DNA of 64,000 nucleotides from positions 620,001-684,000 of the forward strand of contig NZ_CP022187.1 of NCBI RefSeq assembly GCF_003111645.1, given 5' to 3'. The DNA is from Parazoarcus communis (GTDB lineage Bacteria; Pseudomonadota; Gammaproteobacteria; Burkholderiales; Rhodocyclaceae). The position numbers were made by a program, and so were the translations under genes. Of the stretch, positions 50,534 through 59,682 are shown one piece after another. The notes below the pieces were generated by a model. The model made no database searches. It was not told where the DNA came from and saw only the letters and a program-made list of their open reading frames with translations. Each line of letters begins with the position of its first letter. Positions within the stretch are counted from its first letter, which is position 1.

Positions 50534-51877
50534 TTAAGACACTTGCGCTTGTCGCTCGGCGGGGAAGCACAGACCGACCCTGAGCCCGCCGTGGGGCGAG
50601 GTGTCGAGCACGAGACTCGCGCCATGGCGCTCGGCGATGCTGCGAACGATGGCAAGCCCCAGGCCGCTGCCGCTTTGCTCCACTTCGGCACGGCGATAGA
50701 AGCGGTCCAGCACGCGATCACGCTCTTCGGGCGGAATGCCGGGGCCGTTGTCGCTGACGCACAGCCAGTGCGAGGCCGGGGTCGTGGGGTCGGTAAACAC
50801 CGTGACGTCCACCCGCCCGCCGGCCGGGGTGTAGCGAATCGCGTTGTCGATCAGGTTGCCGACCAGGGTGCGGAGGGCGGCCGGGTCGGCCTGAACCACG
50901 GCGGCCTCGTCGAGCGTGTCCGCACCGAGGTCGATCTGGCGTGCGTCTGCGAGCGAAGCATGGTCGGTGAGGCCTTGGCGCGCGATGTCGGCGAGCACGA
51001 CCGGAACGAACTTTGCGCTCGCGTCGGCGCCGGGTTCCTGGCGGGCCAGCGTCAGCAGTTGCTGTACCAGGTGCGTGGCACGCTGCAGACCGGCACGCAG
51101 CTCTCCGAGCGCAGCCTGACGCGTGGCGTCGTCGCTTGCGCGTTCGGTGAGCTGAAGCTGGATCTGCAGCGCAGCGAGCGGCGTGCGCAGTTCGTGTGCG
51201 GCATCGGCTACAAACGCGCGTTGTGCGCTCATGGCCTGATCGAGCCGGTGCAGGAGGTCGTTGAGTGCAAGCACCAGCGGCCGCGCTTCTTCCGGCACCT
51301 CGGCGGCGGGGAGGGCGGAGAGAGAGTCGGCGCGTCGGGTGCCGACCTCGCGTGCGAGCTGCTCCAGCGGACGCAGGCCGCGTCCGACCAGGTACCAGAT
51401 CAGGGCGCCGAGCAGGGGAATCAGGACAAGGAGCGGAATCAGTGTGCGCAGCGCCGCGTCGGCCGCCATCCGGCTTCGCACCGACATCGGCTGTGCAATC
51501 TGGATGACCTGGTTCTGCAACGGAATGGAGAACACCCGCCATTTGCCTTCGGTGGTGTCGACCGTGTTGTAGCCGAAGCGCGCGAGCGCCGGGAGTACGC
51601 TGTGCGGTCGCGAGAGGTAGAGCCGCACACCCTGGGCGTCCCAGATCTGGATGACGAAATCGAATGATTCTTCAGGCGATTCCATCGGTGGTGGCGGAGG
51701 GGGTTGCTGGCCGAAATGCTGGTCGCGCAGTGACAGCGCGAACTGGCGCAAATGGTAATCCATCAGTTCGTCGACTTCGCCCCGCGCGGTGCGGTAGGTC
51801 GCATAGCCGGCGATTGCGAACACCACGGCGATGGCGCTCAGCAGCGAGACCAGCAGGGTGCGACGCAATGAGTTCAT
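50534..51877 (-). CDS. Sensor histidine kinase, QseC/TctE-like
   Basis: A 447-residue membrane kinase. An N-terminal membrane segment (LLVSLLSAIAVVFAIAGYA), a short periplasmic region of about 120 residues and a second segment (LIPLLVLIPLLGALIWYLVG) lead to HAMP. The phosphoacceptor His is in FVADAAHELRTPLAALQ; N box LIDNAIRYTP and G box DNGPGIPPEERDRVLDRFYR follow, then GLAIVRSIAERHG. The ATG overlaps the regulator stop as ATGA. It would phosphorylate the adjacent OmpR-family regulator. Confidence 0.93.
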   Translation of the reverse strand: MNSLRRTLLVSLLSAIAVVFAIAGYATYRTARGEVDELMDYHLRQFALSLRDQHFGQQPPPPPPMESPEESFDFVIQIWDAQGVRLYLSRPHSVLPALARFGYNTVDTTEGKWRVFSIPLQNQVIQIAQPMSVRSRMAADAALRTLIPLLVLIPLLGALIWYLVGRGLRPLEQLAREVGTRRADSLSALPAAEVPEEARPLVLALNDLLHRLDQAMSAQRAFVADAAHELRTPLAALQIQLQLTERASDDATRQAALGELRAGLQRATHLVQQLLTLARQEPGADASAKFVPVVLADIARQGLTDHASLADARQIDLGADTLDEAAVVQADPAALRTLVGNLIDNAIRYTPAGGRVDVTVFTDPTTPASHWLCVSDNGPGIPPEERDRVLDRFYRRAEVEQSGSGLGLAIVRSIAERHGASLVLDTSPHGGLRVGLCFPAERQAQVS

Positions 51878-52536
51878 GTCCGCTCCTGCAGGTAGTAGCC
51901 GACACCGCGCAGATTGCGTACCCAGTCGGCACCGAGTTTGCGCCGCAGGCCGTGGATATGAACCTCGATCGCGTTGCTTTCCACTTCCTCTTCCCAGCCG
52001 TAGACCCGCTCTTCGAGTTGTGCCCGCGACAGCGGTTTGCCAGGCTGTTCGAGCAGTGCCCGCAGCAATGCGTACTCCCGTGCCGACAGACGCACAACCT
52101 CGCCGTCAAGTCTGACTTCATGCGTGGCCGGGTCGAGCGTCAGCTCGCCGTGGACGATCAGCGGCGCGGCCTGTCCGCGCTGGCGTCGCAGCAATGCCCG
52201 CACGCGGGCCCCGAGTTCATCGAGATCGAAGGGTTTGACGAGATAGTCGTCGGCACCCGCGTCGAGGCCGCGGATGCGGTCAGCAACCGCGTCGCGTGCC
52301 GTCATGACCAGCACCGGCAGCGTATTGCCGGCTGCACGCAGGTTCTGCAGCAGTTCGATGCCTCCCCGGCGCGGCAGCCCCAGATCGAGCAATAACAGCT
52401 CGTAGGGATTGTCCTGCACTGCCAGTTCTGCAGCGACGCCATCGCGCACCCAGTCCACCGCATAGCCGTCCTGCCGCAGCGCCTGCTGCACGCCGGCACC
52501 AATCATCGGGTCGTCTTCAATCAGCAGGAGTCTCAC
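51874..52536 (-). CDS. OmpR-family response regulator
   Basis: A 220-residue regulator. The receiver domain has the acidic pair EDD near residue 7-9, phosphoacceptor Asp51 (LLLLDLGLPRRGG), Thr (VMTARDA) and Lys (DDYLVKPFDLDEL). The C-terminal winged helix (VVRLSAREYALLRALLEQPG, ERVYGWEEEVESNAIEVHIH) binds DNA. It is first in an operon with its kinase and the HtrA-type protease, so it probably controls envelope stress genes including its own operon. Confidence 0.93.
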   Translation of the reverse strand: MRLLLIEDDPMIGAGVQQALRQDGYAVDWVRDGVAAELAVQDNPYELLLLDLGLPRRGGIELLQNLRAAGNTLPVLVMTARDAVADRIRGLDAGADDYLVKPFDLDELGARVRALLRRQRGQAAPLIVHGELTLDPATHEVRLDGEVVRLSAREYALLRALLEQPGKPLSRAQLEERVYGWEEEVESNAIEVHIHGLRRKLGADWVRNLRGVGYYLQERT

Positions 52537-52696
52537 GTCGGGGGGCAGGCGGTCCGGTCGGGAAAGAGGTGGATTCTAATCGAGGTCCTTGCTTGCGTCG
52601 GATTTCGATGCAGGCAGCTTGTCGCGATCTGCCTGCATCTCGGGTGATTGCCGGACGCTGTCGCTCGGATCTGACCGGGCGTTGCGTGGCCGGGGT

Positions 52697-53482
52697 TCAG
52701 CGCGGCTTCACCTCGAAGCGGACGGGCGCCGTCTTCGCCATCACTGTTCCCGGCGCGCTGTTGCTCAACATCTCGAGCGATGCGCTGTAGCTGCCTGCAG
52801 GCGGGTTGAGCCAGACTTCGGTTTCGCCACCGGTCAGATCGATGACGACTTCGTCGCCTTTCGCCGGGGCGAGACGCAGCCGGAAGTGCCCGGTGTCGGG
52901 TTCGGTGATCTCGGTGTGCGAGACGTTGTAGCCGGCCGCATGCATGGCGACAGCAAAGGGCGGGCTGATTCTGCTGGCGCTGCGGGGCGACAGCAGGCTG
53001 ATTTCCGTGCGCTTGAGCGAATCGATGGTCTTTCCACTGCTGCCAGTGACGTTCACGACGAGTTCGTCGCTATAGACGAAGTTGGGGATGTGTCTGTGAT
53101 CGGCAAACACCAGGCGCAGGCTGTGCTTGCCCGGCGGCAGGTCGAGGATGGCTTCCATCTGGCCCTTGCCGAAGTGGATGTACTGGTCGTTGAAGGGCAG
53201 CGGCTCGGTAAAGTTGAGGGGGAGCCCGCGGTCGATCAGCAGATGGTGGTGTCCGGTGCTTGCCACGGGTTTCTTGATTGACGCGATGCCGATGCCGGTG
53301 AGCCCGAACTTTGCGACAAAGGGCGATTGCACCTCGGCGCCTGATTCGAGATTGGAGAACCATGCGTTCTTGTCGAGGCGCGGGTTGTCGGTGACCCACG
53401 GATGTCTGGCCTCCGCTGCGGTGGTGGCCATGAGCAGGGCTGAAATCAGGATGAGAGGGCGCGCACTGTATTTATTCTTCAT
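52697..53482 (-). CDS. DUF4399 periplasmic protein
   Basis: A 261-residue protein with a signal peptide (ARPLILISALLMATTAAEA). Residues about 40-150 are a DUF4399 domain with ASTGHHHLLIDRGLPL, GKGQMEAILDLPPGKHSLRLV and FADHRHIPN, rich in His that could bind metal. The second half is a diverged beta-sandwich (FAVAMHAAGYNVSHTEI), possibly a degenerate second copy. Function of the family is unknown. It has its own promoter region and is not obviously part of the neighbouring two-component operon. Confidence 0.8.
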   Translation of the reverse strand: MKNKYSARPLILISALLMATTAAEARHPWVTDNPRLDKNAWFSNLESGAEVQSPFVAKFGLTGIGIASIKKPVASTGHHHLLIDRGLPLNFTEPLPFNDQYIHFGKGQMEAILDLPPGKHSLRLVFADHRHIPNFVYSDELVVNVTGSSGKTIDSLKRTEISLLSPRSASRISPPFAVAMHAAGYNVSHTEITEPDTGHFRLRLAPAKGDEVVIDLTGGETEVWLNPPAGSYSASLEMLSNSAPGTVMAKTAPVRFEVKPR

Positions 53483-53938
53483 GTTTGTTGTCCTGGGGTC
53501 GGTGCGCGTACGCTACAAAGGACGTCAGAGGGCGTCAAGCTGCAGTTTTCGAGGCCGAGACAGTGCCGTCCGCCTGGGAATGTCTGGCCTTGAGGCCGGC
53601 ATGCATTGTGCCGGGTCGGGGTGCAAGGGCCAGTAGCGCGGCGCGCTCATGTCCCTGCGGGCGGACCCCCTGTTCGGCGATTCGATCATCAGGTCGCGGG
53701 CTCCGTTATGCTGGCAGCGCGCAAGCGAGTGCGGCGTACGCGGGATCGTGCAGGGAGAATGGATGTTGCAAGGCGTGTTGATGACAAGCGTGGCGACTGG
53801 GGTTGCGCACATGCTTCGCCGCTGGGTGCCTGACGTCGCCATGGCGGCAGGCAGTGTGCGTTGCCTGCAGGATGCTCGCGAAGTGGCTGCGGCATGCAGC
53901 CCGTGGGGGATGCGGGCAGGTACGCCGGAGCGTGCGCG
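53483..53938. other. Intergenic region between divergent genes
   Basis: 456 bases between the DUF4399 gene and the AEC carrier gene, which diverge. It should hold both promoters. A 97-codon open frame (53649-53942, +) has no ribosome site and unlike composition, so I do not call it. No structural RNA or repeat stands out. Confidence 0.5.
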
Positions 53939-54844
53939 ATGATCGAAGTGCTGGAGTCCTTGTGGCCGCTCTTCGTACTGATCGTCGCAGGGTATTACAT
54001 GCAGAAGCGCGGGTTTCCGGGGCAGGCCTTCTGGCCCGGCGCGGAGCGCTTCAATTACTTCATTCTGTTCCCTGCGTTGTTGTTCAAGAGTCTGGCCACC
54101 GCGCCCTTGAATGACCCCGCTTTGCCACGCCTGCTCACCGCAGTCGTGCTTGCATTGGCCGTGTGCAGTGCCGGACTGCTGGTCGCGCGCCGGGTTCATG
54201 CCTGGCCTGCGGCACGATTCGGTGTGATGCTGCAGGGCACGCTGCGCTTCAACACCTATCTCGGGTTGGCCGCGATAGGTGGCTTTTTCGGCAAGGAAGG
54301 CCTGCTGCTGGCGGCGGTGATGCTGGCGCTTCTCGTGCCGATCGTTAACGTGATGGCGGTACTTGCCCTGTCTGCGGGCAGGGATACCAGCCTCAAGGCG
54401 CTGCTGCTCCCGATCGTGAAGAATCCGCTCATCCTCGCCTGCCTCGCGGGGGCGCTGGTCAATCAGTCCGGCGTCGAGATCAAGTGGGGTACGGACCGGC
54501 TGCTGGCGCTGCTGGCCGGAAGCAGTCTGCCGCTGGGCCTGCTCTGTGTCGGTGCCGCTCTGAAGCCGGGCGAGCTCCATGGCGAGGTGGGCGCCCTTGT
54601 CACGAACAGTCTGACCCGGCTCCTGCTGGTCCCGGCGATCGCGTTCGGCTGTGCCGTCATCGTGGGACTGCCAGCCATCGAGCGTTCAATCCTGGTGCTC
54701 TTCTTCGCCTTGCCGACGGCACCAACCGCATATGTGCTGACCCGCCAGCTGGGCGGCGACAGCCATCTGATGGCCGGCATCATCACCCTGCAGACCTTGC
54801 TCTCCGCCGCAAGCCTGATGCTTGTCCTGATCCTGGTGGTTTGA
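53939..54844 (+). CDS. AEC-family transporter
   Basis: A 301-residue inner-membrane carrier of the auxin efflux carrier family, with ten hydrophobic segments. The opening MIEVLESLWPLFVLIVAGY and YFILFPALLFKSLA, the GTLRFNTYLGLAAIGGFFGKEG segment before the central loop and NPLILACLAGALVN match bacterial members (e.g. malonate or dicarboxylate carriers). ATG 53939 is chosen since upstream in-frame sequence is not hydrophobic or family-like. Substrate unknown. Confidence 0.88.
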   Translation: MIEVLESLWPLFVLIVAGYYMQKRGFPGQAFWPGAERFNYFILFPALLFKSLATAPLNDPALPRLLTAVVLALAVCSAGLLVARRVHAWPAARFGVMLQGTLRFNTYLGLAAIGGFFGKEGLLLAAVMLALLVPIVNVMAVLALSAGRDTSLKALLLPIVKNPLILACLAGALVNQSGVEIKWGTDRLLALLAGSSLPLGLLCVGAALKPGELHGEVGALVTNSLTRLLLVPAIAFGCAVIVGLPAIERSILVLFFALPTAPTAYVLTRQLGGDSHLMAGIITLQTLLSAASLMLVLILVV

Positions 54845-54878
54845 TGCTTACGAAATGACGAGTCCGGCTCGGCGCGCG

Positions 54879-54908
54879 GGCTGGCGGGTGAGTTTGAACC
54901 CGCCAGCC
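54879..54908. terminator. Bidirectional hairpin between convergent genes
   Basis: GGCTGGCGGGT-GAGTTTGA-ACCCGCCAGCC: a perfect 11-bp stem and 8-base loop, midway between the AEC carrier stop and the argC stop. A second smaller dyad (TCAGGG/CCCTGA) is at 917-936 of the same kilobase (54917-54936). Confidence 0.6.
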
Positions 54909-54945
54909 TCCGAGCGTCAGGGGGTATCGACCCTGATGCGATCGC

Positions 54946-55905
54946 TCAAACCGCCAGCCCGGCCGTCTCGTCCAGTCCAAGCATGATGTTCATGCACTGG
55001 ATGGCAGCACCCGAGGCGCCCTTGCCGAGGTTGTCGAAACGCGCAGCGACGAGGATCTGGTCTTCGTGACCGAAGGCGAAGATCTCGGCACGGTTGGTGT
55101 CGTTGCAGGTGGTCGCGGGCAGAAAGCCGTTGTCCAGCATCGGCGCCGGGTCCGACGGCATGACCTTGATGAAGGTCTCGCCGGCGTAGTACTCGGCGAA
55201 GAAGCGCTGGATGTCGGCTGCGGACACCTTCTGCTTGAGCAGGCGCGGCAGCAGCGGCACAGCCACCACCATGCCCTGGGCAAAGTTGCCGACGATGGGG
55301 GTGAACAGCGGCTTGTTGGCGAGGCCGGTGAGCGTCTGCATTTCGGGCAGATGCTTGTGGGCGAGGCCCAGCGCGTAGAAGCGCGGGCTCTTCATGTTGT
55401 CGCCGAGTTCGCCGGCTTCTTCGTAGCTGGCAATCATCTCCTTGCCGCCACCGCTGTAGCCAGTGATGGAGTAGGTGCTGGCCGGGTAGTCGGCGGGCAC
55501 GATCCCGGCGGCGACGAGCGGGTGCATCAGCATGATGAAACCGCTGGCATGGCAGCCCGGCACGGCGACCTTCTGTGCATTCTTAACGCGTTCGCGCTGC
55601 CCCGGATTGAGTTCGGGCAGGCCGTAGACCCAGTCAGGGTTGGTCCGGTGGGCGGTGCTGGCGTCGAGGAAGCGGGTGCGGGTGTTGCCCGGGGCGAGCA
55701 GCGAAACCGATTCCTTCGATGCCGCATCGGGCAGGCACAGGAAGACGACGTCGGCCGAATTGACGAACTCGGCCTTGACGGCCGGGTCCTTGCGCTTGTC
55801 TTCGGGGATGGTCAGGATTTCGATTTCGTCGCGGCCGGAGAGGCGCTCGTCGATCTTGAGACCGGTGGTGCCGTGACGACCGTCGATGAAAACCTTGTAA
55901 GTCAT
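54946..55905 (-). CDS. argC: N-acetyl-gamma-glutamyl-phosphate reductase, type 2
   Basis: A 319-residue enzyme of arginine synthesis, reducing N-acetylglutamyl phosphate with NADPH. It begins [20 protein letters not shown], the NADP-binding start of the shorter type-2 ArgC. The active-site Cys is in [20 protein letters not shown], and [20 protein letters not shown] follows. Length fits type 2 (about 310-320). It is monocistronic here, convergent with the AEC carrier gene. Confidence 0.93.
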   Translation of the reverse strand: MTYKVFIDGRHGTTGLKIDERLSGRDEIEILTIPEDKRKDPAVKAEFVNSADVVFLCLPDAASKESVSLLAPGNTRTRFLDASTAHRTNPDWVYGLPELNPGQRERVKNAQKVAVPGCHASGFIMLMHPLVAAGIVPADYPASTYSITGYSGGGKEMIASYEEAGELGDNMKSPRFYALGLAHKHLPEMQTLTGLANKPLFTPIVGNFAQGMVVAVPLLPRLLKQKVSAADIQRFFAEYYAGETFIKVMPSDPAPMLDNGFLPATTCNDTNRAEIFAFGHEDQILVAARFDNLGKGASGAAIQCMNIMLGLDETAGLAV

Positions 55906-56211
55906 GCGTGTGCTCCGCTGGGCATTTACTCAAGCCCGTATTCTATGTCCGTTTTGATGAAGGGCTGGCGTCGGATGCAGCGCCAGTGGGTTCCGGGCCG
56001 GACGAATGCCCGCCACGCAAGCCACGGCTGTTTCAGTGCCTGCCTGTGTCGCGCATCCCGAGGCCTGTATCTCCCCGGCACAGGCTGAGGCACACTGGCG
56101 AGGGAAGGCGAGGGCGCAGTTGCCCGCTTTTTCTGGTCTGAGTCTGGCTGCGTCAGCGATGCGGGCAAGCACTCACCGGGTTGAAAACAGAACAAGACCG
56201 AGGAGACTCGC
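55906..56211. other. Intergenic region upstream of argC
   Basis: 306 bases between the divergent argC and an 86-residue gene. It must contain both promoters. I see no RNA gene, operator or repeat that I can support; no ARG-box-like palindrome was clear by eye. Confidence 0.45.
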
Positions 56212-56472
56212 ATGATCAAGCATGAATCCGGATCGAACGTCTTGAGCCTGCTGGAGGCGGCGCACGAGATGAGCGCTGGCTCATTGGCCGAGCACGATGC
56301 CGAAGTGTTGCTGGCAGCGGCCATTCAGCATGGCGACCTGCACGCCAACATAAAGCGGTGGGCAACGGAACAGTGGGAAGGGCGGCAGCTGCCGGGAAAC
56401 ATCAACCGGCTGGAGACCTACATCCAGCGCGACGATTTCGATGCATGGCGGAAAAAGCTGGACCAGGCCTGA
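56212..56472 (+). CDS. Small hypothetical protein
   Basis: An 86-residue soluble, mostly helical protein (NVLSLLEAAHEMSAGSLAEH, DDFDAWRKKLDQA). GAGGAG lies 7 bases before ATG 56212, supporting real translation. No family recognised. It stands alone between argC (divergent) and a convergent Cache protein gene. Confidence 0.65.
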   Translation: MIKHESGSNVLSLLEAAHEMSAGSLAEHDAEVLLAAAIQHGDLHANIKRWATEQWEGRQLPGNINRLETYIQRDDFDAWRKKLDQA

Positions 56473-56567
56473 CCAGCTGGCACGCTGGCCCTCCGGGCCT
56501 GCCGACGAGCCGGATCTTCAGTGCCTGATCCCGTTGCTGGTGGGAATGGGCGCACAGCAGGTCTGCG

Positions 56568-56609
56568 AAAAAAGGAAACCGGATGCGCGCACCTTGCCCG
56601 TCATCCGGT
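56568..56609 (-). terminator. Rho-independent terminator of the TRAP/Cache operon
   Basis: On the minus strand ACCGGATG and CATCCGGT form a perfect 8-bp stem, followed by TTTCCTTTTTT. It starts 20 bases past the stop of the Cache protein gene. Confidence 0.7.
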
Positions 56610-56628
56610 CACCTTGCCGTGCTTGAAC

Positions 56629-57528
56629 TCAGCGCGAGAAATACCCCACACCGATCAGGCGCCCGTTCTGAGTGCTGAAGTAACTGTGCTTCTTTTCCAG
56701 ACGGCCGGTCAGGGGGTTGCGCCAGTTGTATTCGTACTCGCCCTTGCCGTCCTTGCGCGCCAGCGCCAGCATTTCGCGCCCGATCTCGACACCGTCCGGT
56801 GACTTCTGCGCGTTGGCGTCGGTGCCGACCAAGGCTGGGTTGGCGCCGTGGGCCAGAACCTTGCCAGAGGCGATATCCACCACGACCACGTACAGGTCGT
56901 CGCGCACGAAGGGGCCCTTGAAGTGCTGGAATGCGGTGAGTGCGGCAGCTTCGTCGTCGATCATCGCCTTCATCGCACGCTTCAGCAGGCTTCTGGCCTG
57001 AGCCGCCGTGGCGCGCGGGGCGTAGTAGCCAACCGCAACGATAATGTTGCCCACGCGTTGGAACGTGGTCAGCTTGGGTTCGCTCTTGCTGTCGGCCGGG
57101 TTGAACCAGTGGTATTCGATGCGGCCGTGATCGCTGGCCTTTGCCATCTCGAGCATCTCGCTGAAGAAGGGGCGACCGTCGAGATCGGTCTCGGTCAGCA
57201 CGTTCTGCCCGATCAGCACCGCAGAGGCGCCGCCACTGGCGAGAAAGCGGCCGCTCATGTCGAGTGCGTACACGTAGAGGTCACGATCGATGAATTCAGC
57301 CTCGCGACTGAAGGCGTCCACCCCCATCACGCCGTTCTTGCGTACATGTTCCACCGCGCGTTCGAGCAGTGCGTTGGCGCGTTCGGCCTGAGGGTTGCCG
57401 TAAACGCCGGCAGGGGTTTCGGCGCTCGTGACTGCAGCAGGCTGCGCTGCGACTGATGCAGTGGGCTGGCCGACCCCGATCAGGGTGGCCAGCGCGATTG
57501 CGTAGACGGGGCCTTGGTTCAGCGACAT
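56629..57528 (-). CDS. Periplasmic double-Cache protein
   Basis: A 299-residue exported protein. The signal peptide (VYAIALATLIGVGQPTASVA) is followed by two similar Cache-type sensor modules: VGYYAPR closes the first near residue 175 and VGYFSR closes the second at the C-terminus. Matching pairs include YVYALDMSGRFLASGGASAV and YVVVVDIASGKVLAHGANPA. There is no membrane anchor or output domain, so it would bind a small ligand in the periplasm and act with a partner. It follows the TRAP permease genes, 83 bases after DctM, and may sense the transported compound. Confidence 0.8.
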   Translation of the reverse strand: MSLNQGPVYAIALATLIGVGQPTASVAAQPAAVTSAETPAGVYGNPQAERANALLERAVEHVRKNGVMGVDAFSREAEFIDRDLYVYALDMSGRFLASGGASAVLIGQNVLTETDLDGRPFFSEMLEMAKASDHGRIEYHWFNPADSKSEPKLTTFQRVGNIIVAVGYYAPRATAAQARSLLKRAMKAMIDDEAAALTAFQHFKGPFVRDDLYVVVVDIASGKVLAHGANPALVGTDANAQKSPDGVEIGREMLALARKDGKGEYEYNWRNPLTGRLEKKHSYFSTQNGRLIGVGYFSR

Positions 57529-57575
57529 GATGAGTCTCCGTTGATGGCTTTATGCGCAACAAATGCCGTTAGGTG

Positions 57576-57603
57576 TCCGGCCGGCGTCGATGCACCGGCC
57601 GGG
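57576..57603 (-). repeat. Intercistronic hairpin between DctM and Cache genes
   Basis: CCGGCCGG-N10-CCGGCCGG: 8-bp GC-only stem with a 10-base loop, 8-9 bases after the DctM stop on the minus strand. No T-tract follows; it may partly terminate or stabilise the transcript. Confidence 0.45.
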
Positions 57604-57611
57604 ATTCACGT

Positions 57612-58952
57612 TCAGTAGCCGACCATCGAAGGCAGCCACAGGGAGATTTGCGGGAAGAAGGCGATAAGGAAGATCGAAATGGTCGACACGATCACGAATG
57701 GATGGATGCGGGCGACGATCGCTTCGATGCTTGATCCGCCGATGCCCGAGGCCACGAACAGGTTCTCGCCCAGCGGTGGGGTCATGAAGCCGACCGACAG
57801 CGTGCAGATGATGACGATGCCGACGTGGGTGGGGTCCATGCCGAGGGTGTACATCACCGGCAGCAGCACCGGCACGAGAATCATGATGGCCGCCAGGGTC
57901 TCCATGAACATGCCGACGAAGAGCAGGAACACGATGATCATCGACCAGATGAGGTAGATGTTGTCGGTCAGGCTGAGCATCGAGTCCGCGATGGTTGCCG
58001 GGATGCGCTGCTCCACCAGCAGGCGGCCGAACACGGTCGCGGTGAAGAGGATCAGCAGCACGCGGCCGGTGATCCAGGTCGTGGTGCGCAGCGAGTTGAG
58101 CAAGGACGCGAACTTCAGCTCACGGTGCAGGAAAATGCCGACAAAGAGCGTGTAGAAGATCGCCACGATGGCCGATTCTGTCGGGGTGAACAGGCCGGCG
58201 TAGATGCCGCCGAGAATGATCACTGGCGCCAGAATGGACCACACGCCCCTGCGCAGCGAGCTGCGAATATCGGAGAAGGACCACTTCTCGGTGAGACCAA
58301 CGTAACCGTGCTTTTTCGAGATGAAGTAGTTGATCACCACCAGGCTGCCCGCCATCACGATGCCTGGAACAACACCGGCAACGAACAGCTTCGGAATCGA
58401 CACCGACGCGAATTCACCGTACTTGGCGACGGCGTCTGGCGGTGGCATCAGGCCCATGGCCGAGATGCCGAAAATCACCATGGGGATGGAGGGCGGAATG
58501 ATGATGCCAAGACCACCCGAGGCGGCAGTGACGGCCGAGGCGTAGCTGCGGTCGTAGTTGCGCTTGGTCATGGCCGGGATCATCAGCATGCCGACGGCCG
58601 CCGTGGTAGCCGGGCCGGAGCCGGAGATGGCACCGAAGAACAGGCAGGCCAGAACGGTGGCGGCTCCGAGGCCGCCGGTGATCGGGCCGGCAAGGGTTTC
58701 GGCGATATCAACCAGCCGGCGCGAGATACCGGCGGCTTCCATCAACGCGCCCGCGAGCACGAAGGCGGGCAGGGCCATCAGCGGGAAGCTGCCCACCGAG
58801 GTGAAGGCGATCTGCACGAAGGCGATCGGGTTCTTCTCTACCGCCATGAAGGTGGCGAGTGCCGCGCCACCCAGTGCAATGGTGATCGGCGCCCCAAGCA
58901 ACAGCATGAGGAAGAATCCGCCGAACAGGATTTCTACGATATAGGCGTCCAT
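57612..58952 (-). CDS. dctM: TRAP transporter large permease (DctM)
   Basis: A 446-residue permease with about twelve membrane segments. Characteristic DctM segments are FVLAGALMEAAGISRRLVDI, GGLGAATVLACLFFGAISGS, GLGIIIPPSIPMVIFGISAM and VGFMTPPLGENLFVASGI. With DctQ and DctP it makes a sodium-driven uptake system for an organic acid or amino compound. It follows dctQ by 27 bases. The substrate cannot be read from the permease. Confidence 0.93.
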   Translation of the reverse strand: MDAYIVEILFGGFFLMLLLGAPITIALGGAALATFMAVEKNPIAFVQIAFTSVGSFPLMALPAFVLAGALMEAAGISRRLVDIAETLAGPITGGLGAATVLACLFFGAISGSGPATTAAVGMLMIPAMTKRNYDRSYASAVTAASGGLGIIIPPSIPMVIFGISAMGLMPPPDAVAKYGEFASVSIPKLFVAGVVPGIVMAGSLVVINYFISKKHGYVGLTEKWSFSDIRSSLRRGVWSILAPVIILGGIYAGLFTPTESAIVAIFYTLFVGIFLHRELKFASLLNSLRTTTWITGRVLLILFTATVFGRLLVEQRIPATIADSMLSLTDNIYLIWSMIIVFLLFVGMFMETLAAIMILVPVLLPVMYTLGMDPTHVGIVIICTLSVGFMTPPLGENLFVASGIGGSSIEAIVARIHPFVIVSTISIFLIAFFPQISLWLPSMVGY

Positions 58953-58979
58953 GTGTGTTCTCTCTGCGGGTGGCCGTGA

Positions 58980-59525
58980 TTATTGTTGTGTGGCTGCGGT
59001 TTTCTTGAGCTTTTCGATCTCTTCGGCTTCCGGGTCCATCAGTTCCACGCCCTTGAACAGGGTGAGGTAGAGGTTCCACAGAATGCGGATCGACATCAGC
59101 GTGAAGGCGATCGGCAGGATCATGTAGAAGTACTTCATCGGCAGCCCGAGGGTCTGCGACTTCCAGAACAGGTTCATGCGGTTGAACACGAAGTCGTAGC
59201 TCAGGTACACGAAGTACATGTTGAAGCACACCCACAGCACGTCCGACAGGGCCATGCAGACCTTGCGCACGATGGGCGGAAAGAACTTGAACTGGAAGGT
59301 GACGCGGTTGTGGGCCGACATCTTTGCCGCCACGGTTGCACCGAGGTAGGCGAACCAGACGAACATGTAGGTTGCGAGCTCTTCACCCCAGGGCAGCGAA
59401 TACTGGAAGAACTGGCGCAACAGGATCTGTACGAACAGCAGCACCACGAAGCAGGCAAGCAGCGCTTCCGCCAGGTACTCCTCGATATTTCCAACGAGCT
59501 TCAGAGCGACGTTTTTGATGGACAT
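58980..59525 (-). CDS. dctQ: TRAP transporter small permease (DctQ)
   Basis: A 181-residue, four-helix small subunit: EEYLAEALLACFVVLLFVQI, QYSLPWGEELATYMFVWFAY (the conserved WxEE segment), a third helix near MALSDVLWVCFNMYFVYLSY and a fourth near FYMILPIAFTLMSIRILWNL. A charged tail ends in KKTAATQQ. ATG 59525 is preferred to a longer upstream frame that lies in the dctP-dctQ gap. Confidence 0.9.
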   Translation of the reverse strand: MSIKNVALKLVGNIEEYLAEALLACFVVLLFVQILLRQFFQYSLPWGEELATYMFVWFAYLGATVAAKMSAHNRVTFQFKFFPPIVRKVCMALSDVLWVCFNMYFVYLSYDFVFNRMNLFWKSQTLGLPMKYFYMILPIAFTLMSIRILWNLYLTLFKGVELMDPEAEEIEKLKKTAATQQ

Positions 59526-59647
59526 GGCAGGCTCCGCGGAATCAGAAGTGCAAAAGCAGTGATCGGGCCGTGAGCGGGCAGTGCAGCAGCGTCGTTCGGC
59601 ATATCGATCAGGGGCAGGTGCAGAAAGGGGCGCACCTCGGGAAGAAC

Positions 59648-59675
59648 ACTGCCGGCGCATTGACGCGCCGGCAGT
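59648..59675 (-). repeat. Perfect hairpin between dctP and dctQ
   Basis: ACTGCCGGCGC-ATTGAC-GCGCCGGCAGT: 11-bp perfect stem, 6-base loop, 7 bases after the dctP stop. There is no T-tract, so it likely protects the 3' end of dctP mRNA, which allows excess binding protein over permease. Confidence 0.6.
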
Positions 59676-59682
59676 CCGGGAC

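Noticed and set aside
53649-53942. Possible 97-residue gene upstream of the AEC carrier
   Set aside because: No ribosome site, overlaps the AEC start in another frame, and codon composition unlike neighbours.
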